In this document: in pieces, positions 39,830-48,688 of the stretch
Numbering within the stretch: the first letter of the stretch is position 1
Layout of the letters: each line of letters begins with the position of its first letter
Origin: JAZSQZ01 sp045538175
GTDB taxonomy: Bacteria; Bacillota; Clostridia; Christensenellales; UBA1242
DNA length: 52,852 bases
NCBI GenBank assembly: GCA_045538175.1
Contig: JAZSQZ010000050.1
Location: 1 to 52,852, forward strand
Direction: 5' to 3'
Made by a program: the position numbers and the translations under genes
Notes under the pieces: generated by a model
The model's input: the letters and a program-made list of their open reading frames with translations, nothing else
Databases searched by the model: none
What the model was told of the DNA's origin: nothing

Positions 39830-40074
39830 AGATATGCTCTGCTTTTTACGGGTAATGAAAAGCATTGCAGAGTGTATTATATAGGAAAACCCACCCAAAG
39901 TCAACAATTTTTATAAAAAAAATCAAAATATTTTTTATTTTTTGTTTTTTTGTACATTTTATACATTTTTTGTAAAATTTAAAAAACTTTTCCTTATTTT
40001 TTCCTTTTTTTAAAAACGTTTTGAATAATTATATGTGTGTGATATTATTTAATTACAAATACAAGGAGATTATT

Positions 40075-41088
40075 ATGGATAAAGAAGTTTTAAAAAACAT
40101 AAAAGACCTTGAAAAAAACGCAAAGAAGTATGGCAAAAATAACCCCAAACTATATTATGAGGTTGGAAAAGTATATAAAGATTTAAATAAACCTAAAGTG
40201 GCAATGAAATGGTTTGAACTTGGTCACAAAAACGGGCACGAAGAATCTAAGGAAGAACTTTTAAATATTGATGACCTTGGTTGTTATCTTAAACTTGAGA
40301 AAAAGTATAAATTTGTTGAACTTTACTATAAAATCGGTTGTATATATAAAAACAAAAACCAAATGCATAAGTCTCTTGTTTACTTTTGGTCTGGTTGTAA
40401 ATTAGAAGACCCTAATTGTTGCTATGAATATGCTATGGATTTGGGCAAATACGGGAGCAATCAAGAAAGAAAAGCAGAGTATCTTGTAAAAGCAACAAAG
40501 GCAGGTCATAAAGAAGCAGAAAAAGAACTTCTAAAAATGAAGCCTAAATATAAAAATGATGCAACTGAAAGCGAAAACAAAAACATAACAAACAGACCAT
40601 CTTCATCAAAAATTTACACGATGAATAGTAATTGGAATGTTGACCTTTTTGAGCCATACGGTTCTGGAAGTCGTGACCAAATATTCTTAAAGCAACATAC
40701 AATTGTAAAATGCCCTGCTTGCAAAGGAGAACTTGAACTTCAAGAGTACACTCCTAATGGCGAATTATACAATGAATATATAACTGTTTACGACAAGGGC
40801 ACTTCTAGTGAGCATTATGGCTCGAAATTTAACATTTACACAAAAGAGGGACAAGCTATTGTAAGTGTTAATAAATGTAAAAAATGTGGTTATGAATTTA
40901 AAACAACTCGACATACAATCTTAAAAGAAAAAGAGAAAGAAAGTTTTAGAAATATGTTAAAATCCTATGGTCGAGAAACAGAATTACACGCAAAAATCAC
41001 AATTGAACACGAATCGATAAGTCCTTGTGATGACGAACTTAAAAAATTCTTAAAAAAATCTGGTGGCAAGTTTGACGGAAAACTTTGA
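40075..41088 (+). CDS. Sel1/TPR-like repeat protein with C-terminal zinc ribbon
   Basis: The start at 40075 has AAGGAG at the right distance; the frame extends 18 codons upstream without one. The 337-residue protein has helical repeats of Sel1/TPR style in residues about 20-160 (LYYEVGKVYKDLNKPKVAMKW, YYKIGCIYKNKNQMHKSLVYF, KAEYLVKATKAGHKEA). A linker follows, then a zinc-ribbon-like domain with CPAC (about 213) and CKKC (about 277). The repeats should bind a protein partner; the ribbon may bind nucleic acid or be structural. No family is certain. Monocistronic, with its own terminator. Confidence 0.7.
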   Translation: MDKEVLKNIKDLEKNAKKYGKNNPKLYYEVGKVYKDLNKPKVAMKWFELGHKNGHEESKEELLNIDDLGCYLKLEKKYKFVELYYKIGCIYKNKNQMHKSLVYFWSGCKLEDPNCCYEYAMDLGKYGSNQERKAEYLVKATKAGHKEAEKELLKMKPKYKNDATESENKNITNRPSSSKIYTMNSNWNVDLFEPYGSGSRDQIFLKQHTIVKCPACKGELELQEYTPNGELYNEYITVYDKGTSSEHYGSKFNIYTKEGQAIVSVNKCKKCGYEFKTTRHTILKEKEKESFRNMLKSYGRETELHAKITIEHESISPCDDELKKFLKKSGGKFDGKL

Positions 41089-41091
41089 TAA

Positions 41092-41118
41092 AAAAGAGAT
41101 AGAAAATCTATCTCTTTT
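41092..41118. terminator. Bidirectional intrinsic terminator
   Basis: AAAAGAGATAG-loop-CTATCTCTTTT between the convergent repeat-protein and hpt genes. Confidence 0.85.
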
Positions 41119-41128
41119 ATTTTTGATA

Positions 41129-41665
41129 TTATTTATTGTAAATCTCTTCTTTCAAAACTCCGATAAATGGAAGGTTTCTGTATTTTTCGGCATAGTCAAG
41201 GCCGTATCCTACAACAAATTCGTTGCCGACATCGAAGCAAGAGTATTTTATTTCGACAGGAACTTTGCGTGCTTCTTTTTTGTCGAGCAATGTGCAGACT
41301 TTTATGCTGTTTGGTTTTCTAAGTTCTAGGGCTTTTATTAAGTAATCAATCGTTTTGCCACTATCAACGATATCTTCGACAAGCAAAATATCTTTGCCTT
41401 CGACTGAAAAATCAGCATCTTTTATAAATTTAATATTACCTGATGTTGTACCGTTTCCGTAGGAAGAAATTTCCATAAAATCTAAAACGACATCGGTTTT
41501 CATATTCCTAATAAGGTCGCTATAAAACAGGATACTGCCCTTTAAGATTGCGATAAGTGTTGGGTGCTTGCCCTTATAATCTTCGTCGATTTGAGCAGCA
41601 ACTTCTTTTACTCTTACTAAAATTTCTTCTTCACTAAAAAGTTTTTTTGCTATGTCTTTTTCCAT
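41129..41665 (-). CDS. hpt: Hypoxanthine phosphoribosyltransferase
   Basis: The 178-residue enzyme has the PRPP-binding motif LLVEDIVDSGKTIDYL (about 98-113), the base-site GSILFYSDLIR loop and the C-terminal VGYGLDYAEKYRNLPFIGVL, which defines the 6-oxopurine transferases. It salvages hypoxanthine and guanine to IMP and GMP with PRPP. Length is normal for the family. The gene is not fused to tilS or ftsH as in many Firmicutes; it is monocistronic here. Confidence 0.93.
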   Translation of the reverse strand: MEKDIAKKLFSEEEILVRVKEVAAQIDEDYKGKHPTLIAILKGSILFYSDLIRNMKTDVVLDFMEISSYGNGTTSGNIKFIKDADFSVEGKDILLVEDIVDSGKTIDYLIKALELRKPNSIKVCTLLDKKEARKVPVEIKYSCFDVGNEFVVGYGLDYAEKYRNLPFIGVLKEEIYNK

Positions 41666-41741
41666 AATCTTTCCCTTTATGTTTTAATGATATAAAATTA
41701 AATTGTTTTTGTAAAATAACTTTTAAACATTTTCTATTTTG

Positions 41742-41770
41742 TTGCATTAGTTTTTTTGTTTGTTTATAAT
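41742..41770 (+). promoter_or_regulatory. Promoter giving an apparently leaderless SLOG transcript
   Basis: TTGCAT (41742-41747), 17 nt, TATAAT (41765-41770). The ATG starts at 41777, where transcription should begin; no ribosome binding site is present. Confidence 0.65.
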
Positions 41771-41776
41771 TTAAGT

Positions 41777-42397
41777 ATGGAAGATTTTGTTTTACGAACT
41801 TGTTGTTTTACGGGACACAGACCCAACAAATTTCCGTGGGGGTATGATGAGAGTGACCCTAGGTGCATACACTACAAACAACAACTAATGGATATTATTA
41901 TAGCCCTTTATAAAGATGGCATAAATTGGTTTATTGTGGGTGGTGCTCAAGGCTTTGACACTTGGGCAGCAGAAATAATAATAGAGCTTAAAAAAGAACA
42001 CAAAGATATTATTTTAGAAGTTGCGATACCTTGTAGGACACAAGATAGTCTTTGGCCTAAGAAATCAAAAGAAAGATACAAAAACATAATTGATAATGCA
42101 CAAAAACTAACCATAATTTCGCACGAATACACTGATTCCTGTATGCAACAAAGAAATGAGTATATGCTAAAGAAATCTTCTGTTGTTGTGGCAGGGATAA
42201 TTGAAGGCGTGAAGGGTGGAACTTTTAACACAATCAAAAAAGCACGCACCTTAAACAAAAAGATAATTGTTGTTGGAGAAAAAGAAAAACAGGAAGAGTG
42301 GCGTTTTTACATAGAAGAACAAGGTGAACTTTTCCCTTTTTCTCTTTCACTTAAACAACTTAACAATATTGAAAAAGCAAAAAAAGACAAAAAATAA
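41777..42397 (+). CDS. SLOG superfamily protein, YpsA/DUF1273-like
   Basis: The ATG at 41777 is chosen; a TTG seven codons upstream lies before the -10 box. The 206-residue protein opens with CCFTGHRPNKFPWGYDE, the DUF1273/YpsA-type signature, and has the Rossmann-like glycine motif FIVGGAQGFDTWAAE, RYKNIIDNA and YMLKKSSVVVAGI, all typical of the SLOG nucleotide-binding fold. SLOG proteins bind nucleotide-derived ligands and act in stress, division or defence signalling. A function for this one is not known. The promoter abuts the start codon. Monocistronic. Confidence 0.8.
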   Translation: MEDFVLRTCCFTGHRPNKFPWGYDESDPRCIHYKQQLMDIIIALYKDGINWFIVGGAQGFDTWAAEIIIELKKEHKDIILEVAIPCRTQDSLWPKKSKERYKNIIDNAQKLTIISHEYTDSCMQQRNEYMLKKSSVVVAGIIEGVKGGTFNTIKKARTLNKKIIVVGEKEKQEEWRFYIEEQGELFPFSLSLKQLNNIEKAKKDKK

Positions 42398-42420
42398 AAC
42401 CGTGAAGTTTTCACGGTTTT
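42396..42420. terminator. Bidirectional intrinsic terminator
   Basis: AAAACCGTGAA-GTT-TTCACGGTTTT between the convergent SLOG and exporter-ATPase genes. Confidence 0.9.
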
Positions 42421-42427
42421 TTGTTTT

Positions 42428-43261
42428 CTATTTAGTTATATTATTTGCAAGTCTTTCCTTTTCGCAGTCTTCCATATAGTGATCAGCAACGGTTGTTGCT
42501 TTGCCGTACTCGTGGATTCTACCATTTTTAAGCCAAAGGGCGTGTGTGCACATTGTTTTTATTTTATATATATCGTGAGATACAATTATAAATGTGACGC
42601 CTCTTTGTTTAAGTTCGTTGATTTTGTTTTGACATTTTAGTTTGAAGTTGTTATCGCCAACTTCTAAGACTTCGTCAACAATTAGGATATCTGGCTCGAC
42701 TGCAACTGCAATTGCAAAACCAAGACGAGCAAGCATACCTGACGAAAAGTTTTTGAGTGGGACTTGCATATAATCTCTAAGTTCAGAGAACTCAACAATA
42801 CTGTCAAACTTTGCAATCATTTCTTTTTTGCTAAAACCAAGTATTGCGCCATTTAGGAAGATATTATCTTTAGCGCTTGCTTCCATATCAAAACCTGCAC
42901 CGAGGTTAATAAGAGGAGCGATAACACCTTTGGTTGTAATTTTGCCTTTGGTTGGCTCTAAGACCCCTGCAATAAGTTTAAGCAAGGTACTTTTACCTGC
43001 ACCGTTGTTGCCGATAAGACCCAAAGATTCGCCACGCTTTACTGCAACACTTATATCGTTTAAAACCCAGTATTCTTTAAAATGGAGTTTTCTTTTTATA
43101 AGACGAATAAAATATTCTTTTAAGTTATCCACCTTTTCTGCAGCCAAGTTGAAAAGCATTGAAACGTGGTTAACTTCGATAATTCTTTCGCCCGATTTTT
43201 TTGACTCGACCATTTTTTTGTTTTCTTGTTCAACTGGCTCTTCTGTTCTAATTTTTTCCAT
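42428..43261 (-). CDS. ABC transporter ATPase for surface polysaccharide export (TagH/Wzt-like)
   Basis: The 277-residue cytoplasmic ATPase has Walker A GNNGAGKSTLLKLIAG, signature NFSSGMLARLGFAIAV and Walker B DILIVDEVLEVGD; the last sequence is the hallmark of the TagH/Wzt/RfbE group, which drives export of teichoic acids or O-polysaccharides. An N-terminal extension of about 25 acidic residues is variable. There is no C-terminal glycan-binding domain as in Wzt. It begins 8 bases after the permease gene and forms the exporter with it. Both lie beside polymerase and glycosyltransferase genes, which supports polysaccharide as substrate. Confidence 0.9.
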   Translation of the reverse strand: MEKIRTEEPVEQENKKMVESKKSGERIIEVNHVSMLFNLAAEKVDNLKEYFIRLIKRKLHFKEYWVLNDISVAVKRGESLGLIGNNGAGKSTLLKLIAGVLEPTKGKITTKGVIAPLINLGAGFDMEASAKDNIFLNGAILGFSKKEMIAKFDSIVEFSELRDYMQVPLKNFSSGMLARLGFAIAVAVEPDILIVDEVLEVGDNNFKLKCQNKINELKQRGVTFIIVSHDIYKIKTMCTHALWLKNGRIHEYGKATTVADHYMEDCEKERLANNITK

Positions 43262-43269
43262 AATTCACC

Positions 43270-44055
43270 TTAAATATGTAATATGAATTTTCTACTCTTC
43301 CAGTTGAAGATTAAAATTCCTACAAGTAAAAATTCCAAACCGATACCATAACAAATCCAATTTTCAAGCAAACTTGGTACGATACCGCTGATTGTGATAG
43401 CTCTAAAATATTCTACATAATGATACATTGGATTGAATTGCATTATAGATTGCAAGAAATCTGGCAAGTCACTTACGGAATAGAAAAGTGGTGTGCAATA
43501 TGTCCATAATGTCAAGAAAACTGAATACAAGTGCTTTGTATCTTTAAAGAAAACATACATTGTAGCAAGTATTAAAGACATACCAAGTGTAAACATTAAA
43601 AGTGATGGTAAAAATGGTAATACCATAAGGATAGTAAGTCTTATAGGTGTTCCCAAAACCAACATAACAATGAGCAAAGCCACAAAAGAGAAGCAGAAAC
43701 TTACAAATGCTGAAAGCAAGTGTGATACAGGGAAAATAAAGTATGGAATTTTAACTTTGGTCAAAAGCCCTGCATTTCCTTCGATACAAGTTAGGCTTTG
43801 TTCGGTTGATGCTCTCATTAAGTTAAAAACAATGTTGCCTGTAAGCAAATATACAGGATAATTTTCAATTCCCCTTCCAAAAAGTTGTGAAAAGACAACT
43901 GCCATAACGGCCATATTTAAAAGAGGGTTTAAGACAGTCCACAAAATACCAAGTACAGAATTTCTGTATTGGCTTTTAACGTTTTTCTTAACCATTTCGG
44001 ACAGAATAAATCTTGACTTAAAAATATCCTTAGCAGTTCCCTTAACTACTCCCAC
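43270..44055 (-). CDS. ABC-2 type permease for surface polysaccharide (TagG/Wzm-like)
   Basis: The 261-residue permease has six hydrophobic segments in the ABC-2 pattern, a cytoplasmic start with KSQYRNSVLGILWTVLNPLL (TagG/Wzm signature) and conserved FNPMYHYVEYFRA before the last spans. It starts at GTG with an AGGAGA ribosome binding site. It is the first gene of a two-gene unit with the ATPase. The leader (start near 44105) carries a small hairpin, CCCTAA-CGC-TTAGGG (44081-44095), just before the ribosome binding site, which could tune translation. Confidence 0.9.
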   Translation of the reverse strand: MGVVKGTAKDIFKSRFILSEMVKKNVKSQYRNSVLGILWTVLNPLLNMAVMAVVFSQLFGRGIENYPVYLLTGNIVFNLMRASTEQSLTCIEGNAGLLTKVKIPYFIFPVSHLLSAFVSFCFSFVALLIVMLVLGTPIRLTILMVLPFLPSLLMFTLGMSLILATMYVFFKDTKHLYSVFLTLWTYCTPLFYSVSDLPDFLQSIMQFNPMYHYVEYFRAITISGIVPSLLENWICYGIGLEFLLVGILIFNWKSRKFILHI

Positions 44056-44110
44056 GACTTTCTCCTAAAAAATTTAAACACCCTAACGCTTAGGGAGAAT
44101 TCATATCTTT

Positions 44111-44139
44111 ATTTTACACTTAAAACCTTTTGGGGTCAA
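44111..44139 (-). promoter_or_regulatory. Promoter of the polysaccharide exporter operon
   Basis: Minus-strand TTGACC (44139-44134), 17 nt, TAAAAT (44116-44111). Confidence 0.7.
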
Positions 44140-44185
44140 CTGTATTTTAAATAATCACACATACCCTTCTATTATTGCTTTTAAT

Positions 44186-44214
44186 TTGACTATAACAAAG
44201 TATTTTGCTAAACT
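44186..44214 (+). promoter_or_regulatory. Promoter of the polymerase-transferase/GT4 operon
   Basis: TTGACT (44186-44191), 17 nt, TAAACT (44209-44214), about 35 nt before the ATG. It is divergent from the exporter promoter, 47 bp away. Confidence 0.65.
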
Positions 44215-44250
44215 ATCTACAACAAAAAAAGAACAAAAAGAGGACAAATT

Positions 44251-46326
44251 ATGGCTTTAAGGGAAGGTTTGAAAAAATACTTCGAAAGTATTTGGGCATT
44301 TGTTGTAGTTTCCGTTTTGGTAGTGCTTGGTTGGCAGTTTGACTTGTCACTTTATGTGGTTTGTATTTTATCGGTTTACTGCTTTGTTGCTTGCCTTGTT
44401 TGTGACGAACTTACCCCTATTCTTTTCCCTGTTGTATGTGTGCCTTATATGATAAGTTCGATTGCAGGGCTTACAAATTGGATTGTTTATGGCGTTGCAA
44501 TTTTATTTTTCTTTATTGGAATTTTAGTTTTTGCACTTTTGCATAGAGATAAAAAACTAAGGAAAGGCAGAATGTTTTGGTTTATACTTTTAGCCGACTT
44601 TGCTTTCCTTATAGGTGGAATTTTTACACACTTTAACATCTTAAACTTTCTTATGATTCTTGGCACATCTCTTATTGTTTTGCTTATGTATTGGTTGTGT
44701 ATAAATTATACCGGAAACATAACAAGATTTTTGGCAAAAAGTTTCTTGTTTTTATCCCTTATAATCATTGCTGAAATGTGGTTGAGTTATGTTTCTCTTG
44801 GAGATATCGCTACAGCATTTTCACAAAAACTTGTACGCATTGGTCTTAGCGAAATCAACACTGCAAGCATTTATTTATCTCTTGGACTTATGTCAACACT
44901 CTACCTTGGTTGTATGAAAAAGAGAGATTATCTATACTTATTCCTTTCACTTTTTATTCTTGCAAACATTGTTTTTACCTTCTCAAGAGCAGGGCTTTTG
45001 GTAGGTGGAATTGTATTTATTTTGGGCGTAATTTACTTCATCTTAAAATCGCCTAACAAAAAATTACTTTTAATAATTGCTTCTTCACTTGTTCTTGTTG
45101 CTCTAATTTTTACAGCAGTTTTCTTTGATAAAATTGCAACAACACTTTCTTGGTACCTTGAAAAAGGTTTTTCAGGAAACGGCAGAGAGCACCTTTGGGC
45201 TTGGTGTATTGACAAGTTTAAGCAATATCCTTTTATGGGTGTTGGTTTTACAACAAACGAGATGGTATCCTTTACAGGATTTAACCTTATAAATCCTACA
45301 ACAAATATTATTTATGCTCACAATACAGTTATTCAAATACTAACAGTTTCTGGTGTCTTAGGACTTATCATTAGCATACCAACATATATTCAAAAATATC
45401 GTTTACTTTTCACAAATTTCTCAGTTTACAAATACTTCGCATTTTTACAAGTGTTTGCAATCGAACTTTCAGGTATGCTTGACTCTTCAGCATCAACACA
45501 CATTGTTTTAATTGTAACAACTTGGATTGTTGTTTGTAGCGCAGAAAACGAAACTGAAAATCACAAGTTCCAACACGTTACAAATACGGCAGAAACAAGG
45601 CTTGCTTATAATGTTATAAAAAGAGTTGGCGATGTTACAATTTGCCTTGGCGTGTTTATCGTTTTCCTACCTATATTTATAATTTTATTTATCCTTACTG
45701 CAATATTTGTTGGCGTTCCTATTTTCTTCGTCCAACCAAGACCCGGAAAAGATGGAAAATTGTTTAACTTAATCAAATTTAGAAGTATGACAAATAAAAA
45801 AGACGAAAATGGAAATCTTCTACCAGATGGACAAAGAATCACTTGGTGGGGTAAATTCTTAAGAAAAACAAGTTTGGACGAATTGCCACAAATTTTTAAC
45901 ATTATAAAAGGCGATATGAGTTTGATAGGCCCTAGACCTAGACTTGTTGCCGATATGGTTTTCTATGACGAAAATGTAAAAGGACTTTCTATAAGACCTG
46001 GACTTACAGGGTTGTCACAAGTTAGTGGCAGAAACCTTAACACTTGGGAACAAACTTTTGAGTACGACAATCAGTACGTAAAAGAAGTTGGTTTCGGTAT
46101 GGACTTTAAGATATTTTTCAAAACATTTGTTGTTTTGTTAAGCAAGGAAGGCACATCTTCTGACGGCGAAATGCCACGAGATTATCGATATGCTGATTAC
46201 CTACTTCGTATCGGCAAAATAACACAAGAAGAATATGACGCCGGTCAAGAAAAGGCAAAACAACTTATAGAAGAATTCAAAAACAAAAAGAAAAACAAAA
46301 AGGAAAAAACAGATGTTCAAAAATAA
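44251..46326 (+). CDS. Fusion of O-antigen-type polymerase/ligase and initiating sugar-phosphate transferase
   Basis: The 691-residue protein joins two enzymes normally encoded separately. Residues 1 to about 430 contain 10-12 membrane spans and the Wzy/WaaL O-antigen polymerase/ligase pattern (FSRAGLLVGG, then GNGREHLWAW, YPFMGVGFTTN, HNTVIQILTVSGVLG). Residues about 450-690 are a bacterial sugar transferase (PF02397 type): KRVGDVTICL, a hydrophobic re-entrant segment, KFRSMT, RKTSLDELPQIFNI and GDMSLIGPRPRL, the catalytic region that puts a sugar phosphate on undecaprenyl phosphate. One chain thus covers initiation and polymerisation or transfer. AGAGGA precedes the ATG. It overlaps the next gene by 14 bases. 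Confidence 0.88.
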   Translation: MALREGLKKYFESIWAFVVVSVLVVLGWQFDLSLYVVCILSVYCFVACLVCDELTPILFPVVCVPYMISSIAGLTNWIVYGVAILFFFIGILVFALLHRDKKLRKGRMFWFILLADFAFLIGGIFTHFNILNFLMILGTSLIVLLMYWLCINYTGNITRFLAKSFLFLSLIIIAEMWLSYVSLGDIATAFSQKLVRIGLSEINTASIYLSLGLMSTLYLGCMKKRDYLYLFLSLFILANIVFTFSRAGLLVGGIVFILGVIYFILKSPNKKLLLIIASSLVLVALIFTAVFFDKIATTLSWYLEKGFSGNGREHLWAWCIDKFKQYPFMGVGFTTNEMVSFTGFNLINPTTNIIYAHNTVIQILTVSGVLGLIISIPTYIQKYRLLFTNFSVYKYFAFLQVFAIELSGMLDSSASTHIVLIVTTWIVVCSAENETENHKFQHVTNTAETRLAYNVIKRVGDVTICLGVFIVFLPIFIILFILTAIFVGVPIFFVQPRPGKDGKLFNLIKFRSMTNKKDENGNLLPDGQRITWWGKFLRKTSLDELPQIFNIIKGDMSLIGPRPRLVADMVFYDENVKGLSIRPGLTGLSQVSGRNLNTWEQTFEYDNQYVKEVGFGMDFKIFFKTFVVLLSKEGTSSDGEMPRDYRYADYLLRIGKITQEEYDAGQEKAKQLIEEFKNKKKNKKEKTDVQK

Positions 46327-47461
46327 AAAAGTAATGATGTTGGCTTCCACAGACAATATGATTTGGCAATTCCTTCTTCCACACATTGAAGAAATGAAAA
46401 AGAACGGAAACACAGTTGAATGTATTTGCAAAAAAACAGGTTTTTGGTTTGACGAATTGCAAGAAAAATATGGTTTAAAGTGCTACAACTTACCATTTAA
46501 GAGAAACCCTTTTTATCCACAAAACCTTGTCGCTTACCATAGACTTAAAAAACTACAAAAAGAAAACAACTACGACCTAATCTATTGCCAACAACCTGTT
46601 GGTGGCTTGATGGGGCGCCTTATTGGAAGAAAATTTAAAGTTCCTGTATTTTATACAGCACACGGATTTTTCTTCTTTAAAGGCTCAGGCTTTAAGAAAA
46701 AACTTCTTTATGGCACAGCAGAAAAACTTCTTGCAAGGTGGACAGACCAACTTGTAACAATAAATGATGAAGACTTTGAAAATGCAAAGAAAATGAAGTG
46801 CAAAAAAGTCTACAAAATTTCAGGTATAGGCCTTGACTTAAATAAATACGACAACAAAGAATTCAACAAAGAAAACTTAAAAAAAGAACTTGGCGTTGAC
46901 GGCAAGAAAGTTATCCTTACAGTTGCAGAGTTTATCAAAAGAAAGAATCATAAAACAATGTTTAAAGCTTTTGAAGAATTGAAAGAAAGAGATGACGTTG
47001 TTTATCTTCTTTGTGGTTGTGGAAAGTACAAAGACAAGTTTGAAGAATATGTAAAAGACAATAAACTTGAAAAGAAAATTAAATTTTTAGGCTACAGAAA
47101 AGATATTGATAAGATTATGCAAATATCTGACATCTTTATGCTTTTATCCTTCCACGAAGGCTTAACACTCTCTATTATCGAAGCAATGCACTTTGGCCTT
47201 CCTGTTGTATGCTCCTGTGTTCGTGGCAACAAGGACTTGATTGAAGACGAAAAAGGTGGTTTTGTTGTACCTGCAACAGATTTTGAGCGCACAGCACAAA
47301 AATTAACCTATCTTCTAGATAACCCTACCGTTTGCGAAAAGATGGGAAAACTTAACCAAAAAAATGCAAAGCAATATAGTATAGATAATGTTATAAAAGA
47401 ACTAGACAAAATCTATGACGAAATTGATTTTGATAAAAAGAAAAACAAAAAGAACAAGTAA
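46313..47461 (+). CDS. GT4 family glycosyltransferase
   Basis: The 382-residue GT-B enzyme has an acceptor half starting KKVMMLASTDNMIWQFLLPH and FYTAHGFFFF, and a donor half with VILTVAEFIKRKNH, LCGCGKYKDKFEEYV and the E-x7-E-like HEGLTLSIIEAMHFGLPVV. It is probably a capsular or exopolysaccharide N-acetylhexosamine or galactose transferase (EpsD/CapM style), cytoplasmic, adding the second sugar. The start lies inside the previous gene (14-base overlap) with AAGGAAAA as ribosome binding site. Its stop codon lies in the terminator hairpin. Confidence 0.88.
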   Translation: MFKNKKVMMLASTDNMIWQFLLPHIEEMKKNGNTVECICKKTGFWFDELQEKYGLKCYNLPFKRNPFYPQNLVAYHRLKKLQKENNYDLIYCQQPVGGLMGRLIGRKFKVPVFYTAHGFFFFKGSGFKKKLLYGTAEKLLARWTDQLVTINDEDFENAKKMKCKKVYKISGIGLDLNKYDNKEFNKENLKKELGVDGKKVILTVAEFIKRKNHKTMFKAFEELKERDDVVYLLCGCGKYKDKFEEYVKDNKLEKKIKFLGYRKDIDKIMQISDIFMLLSFHEGLTLSIIEAMHFGLPVVCSCVRGNKDLIEDEKGGFVVPATDFERTAQKLTYLLDNPTVCEKMGKLNQKNAKQYSIDNVIKELDKIYDEIDFDKKKNKKNK

Positions 47462-47480
47462 AAAACTTGTTCTTTTTTTG
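47449..47480 (+). terminator. Intrinsic terminator containing the GT4 stop codon
   Basis: AGAACAAGT (47451-47459) with ACTTGTTCT around AAAAA, then T7. The TAA stop is at 47459-47461. Confidence 0.9.
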
Positions 47481-47590
47481 TGAATCATTGGTTTTTTTGA
47501 TTCCTTAAAAACTTATAGGTTTTATCTCTTTTCCTTTGTTTTAAAGGGACATATTTTCCGACTGCCTATTTTTAAAATAGTTGGTCCAAA

Positions 47591-48673
47591 TTACCACTTT
47601 CTTAAAATGTAAACTTTAAATGCCCAAAACATTGTATAAAAGAAACCATCTTTTCTAATTTTTCTTTTGACTTTTCCCCATAGATTATCTGGGCGTTTAC
47701 CCCATCTTAGATTGTCGTCTATGCTCTTTTGAATATTTTTATAGACTCCGTTTTCGTCTATTTCGCCTTCGCCGTAGCATTTTGATAAAAGCTCAAAGGC
47801 TTCGGTCTTGTTTTCTTCTTCTACTTCAAAACAATAATCATAAACAAGTAAGTCACGATATTTCTTTTGGGTTGTTTCGATTATTTTAAGAAATTTTTGG
47901 TCAGCATCTTGTTCTTTTAAGAATTCCTTTAAATCTCTAAACAACAATCCCATAAAACAATATTGTTTGTATGCGCCGTATGAGAATTTTTTGCCACCTG
48001 TAACGCCACGACCAAGGTTGTATTTGTATAATTTGTCTTTTATAACCCTAAATGATTTTGCAAAGTAGGACAACATAAAGTATCCATAAAGGTCTTCACC
48101 CATAACGATACGGTCAGTTATGACTCTGTTATATACTTTTCTGCAAATATCTGCTTTTACTGCCTTGCCGATAACATTGTATGCGTACTTATCTTTTTTA
48201 AAGCACTTAAGCAAAATGTCTTCACCGAAATATTTTTGATTAGGCACAATAAAGTGATGCTCTGCTGCAATTCTTTCAAGTTTGCCGACATTCTCGGTAC
48301 AACATAAATCCATACTACACATAAGTATATCGACAGGGTCTTTTGTAATTTCCCTATCAAAAATCTCCAACATATCAGGTTTTAGAGAATCGTCACTATC
48401 TAAAAAAACAAAGTATTCGCCTTTTGCTGCGTTGACTGCAGTCACGCGTCCTGCAAGTAGCCCCTTGTTGCCATCGTGTTTTATGACCTTAATTCTTTTA
48501 TCAGTTTTTGCAATCTTTTCTAAAATCTTAGGCGACTTGTCTTTTGAGCCATCTTCAACACAAATAATTTCGTAGTCTTTGAAAGTTTGATTGATTGCAG
48601 AGTTTAAACATTCTTCCAAATAATCTTCAACATTGTAAACAGGAATTAAAATTGAGAATCTTGGATTTGACAT
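47591..48673 (-). CDS. GT2 family glycosyltransferase
   Basis: The 360-residue GT-A enzyme starts with FSILIPVYNVEDYLEECLNS, has VEDGSKDKS (nucleotide site) and FLDSDDSL (metal-binding DxD). A long C-terminal half lacks other domains and ends with a hydrophobic, basic patch (FFYTMFWAFKVYILRKW) that may contact the membrane. It is paralogous to the GT2 half of the fusion at 452-2788, sharing for example CF/LK-x2-K-x2-NV and YFAK-FxxIKDKLYxY. It is convergent with the GT4 gene and leads a hydrolase-containing leftward pair as second gene. Sugar unknown. Confidence 0.87.
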   Translation of the reverse strand: MSNPRFSILIPVYNVEDYLEECLNSAINQTFKDYEIICVEDGSKDKSPKILEKIAKTDKRIKVIKHDGNKGLLAGRVTAVNAAKGEYFVFLDSDDSLKPDMLEIFDREITKDPVDILMCSMDLCCTENVGKLERIAAEHHFIVPNQKYFGEDILLKCFKKDKYAYNVIGKAVKADICRKVYNRVITDRIVMGEDLYGYFMLSYFAKSFRVIKDKLYKYNLGRGVTGGKKFSYGAYKQYCFMGLLFRDLKEFLKEQDADQKFLKIIETTQKKYRDLLVYDYCFEVEEENKTEAFELLSKCYGEGEIDENGVYKNIQKSIDDNLRWGKRPDNLWGKVKRKIRKDGFFYTMFWAFKVYILRKW

Positions 48674-48688
48674 AAAATAACACCTCTT

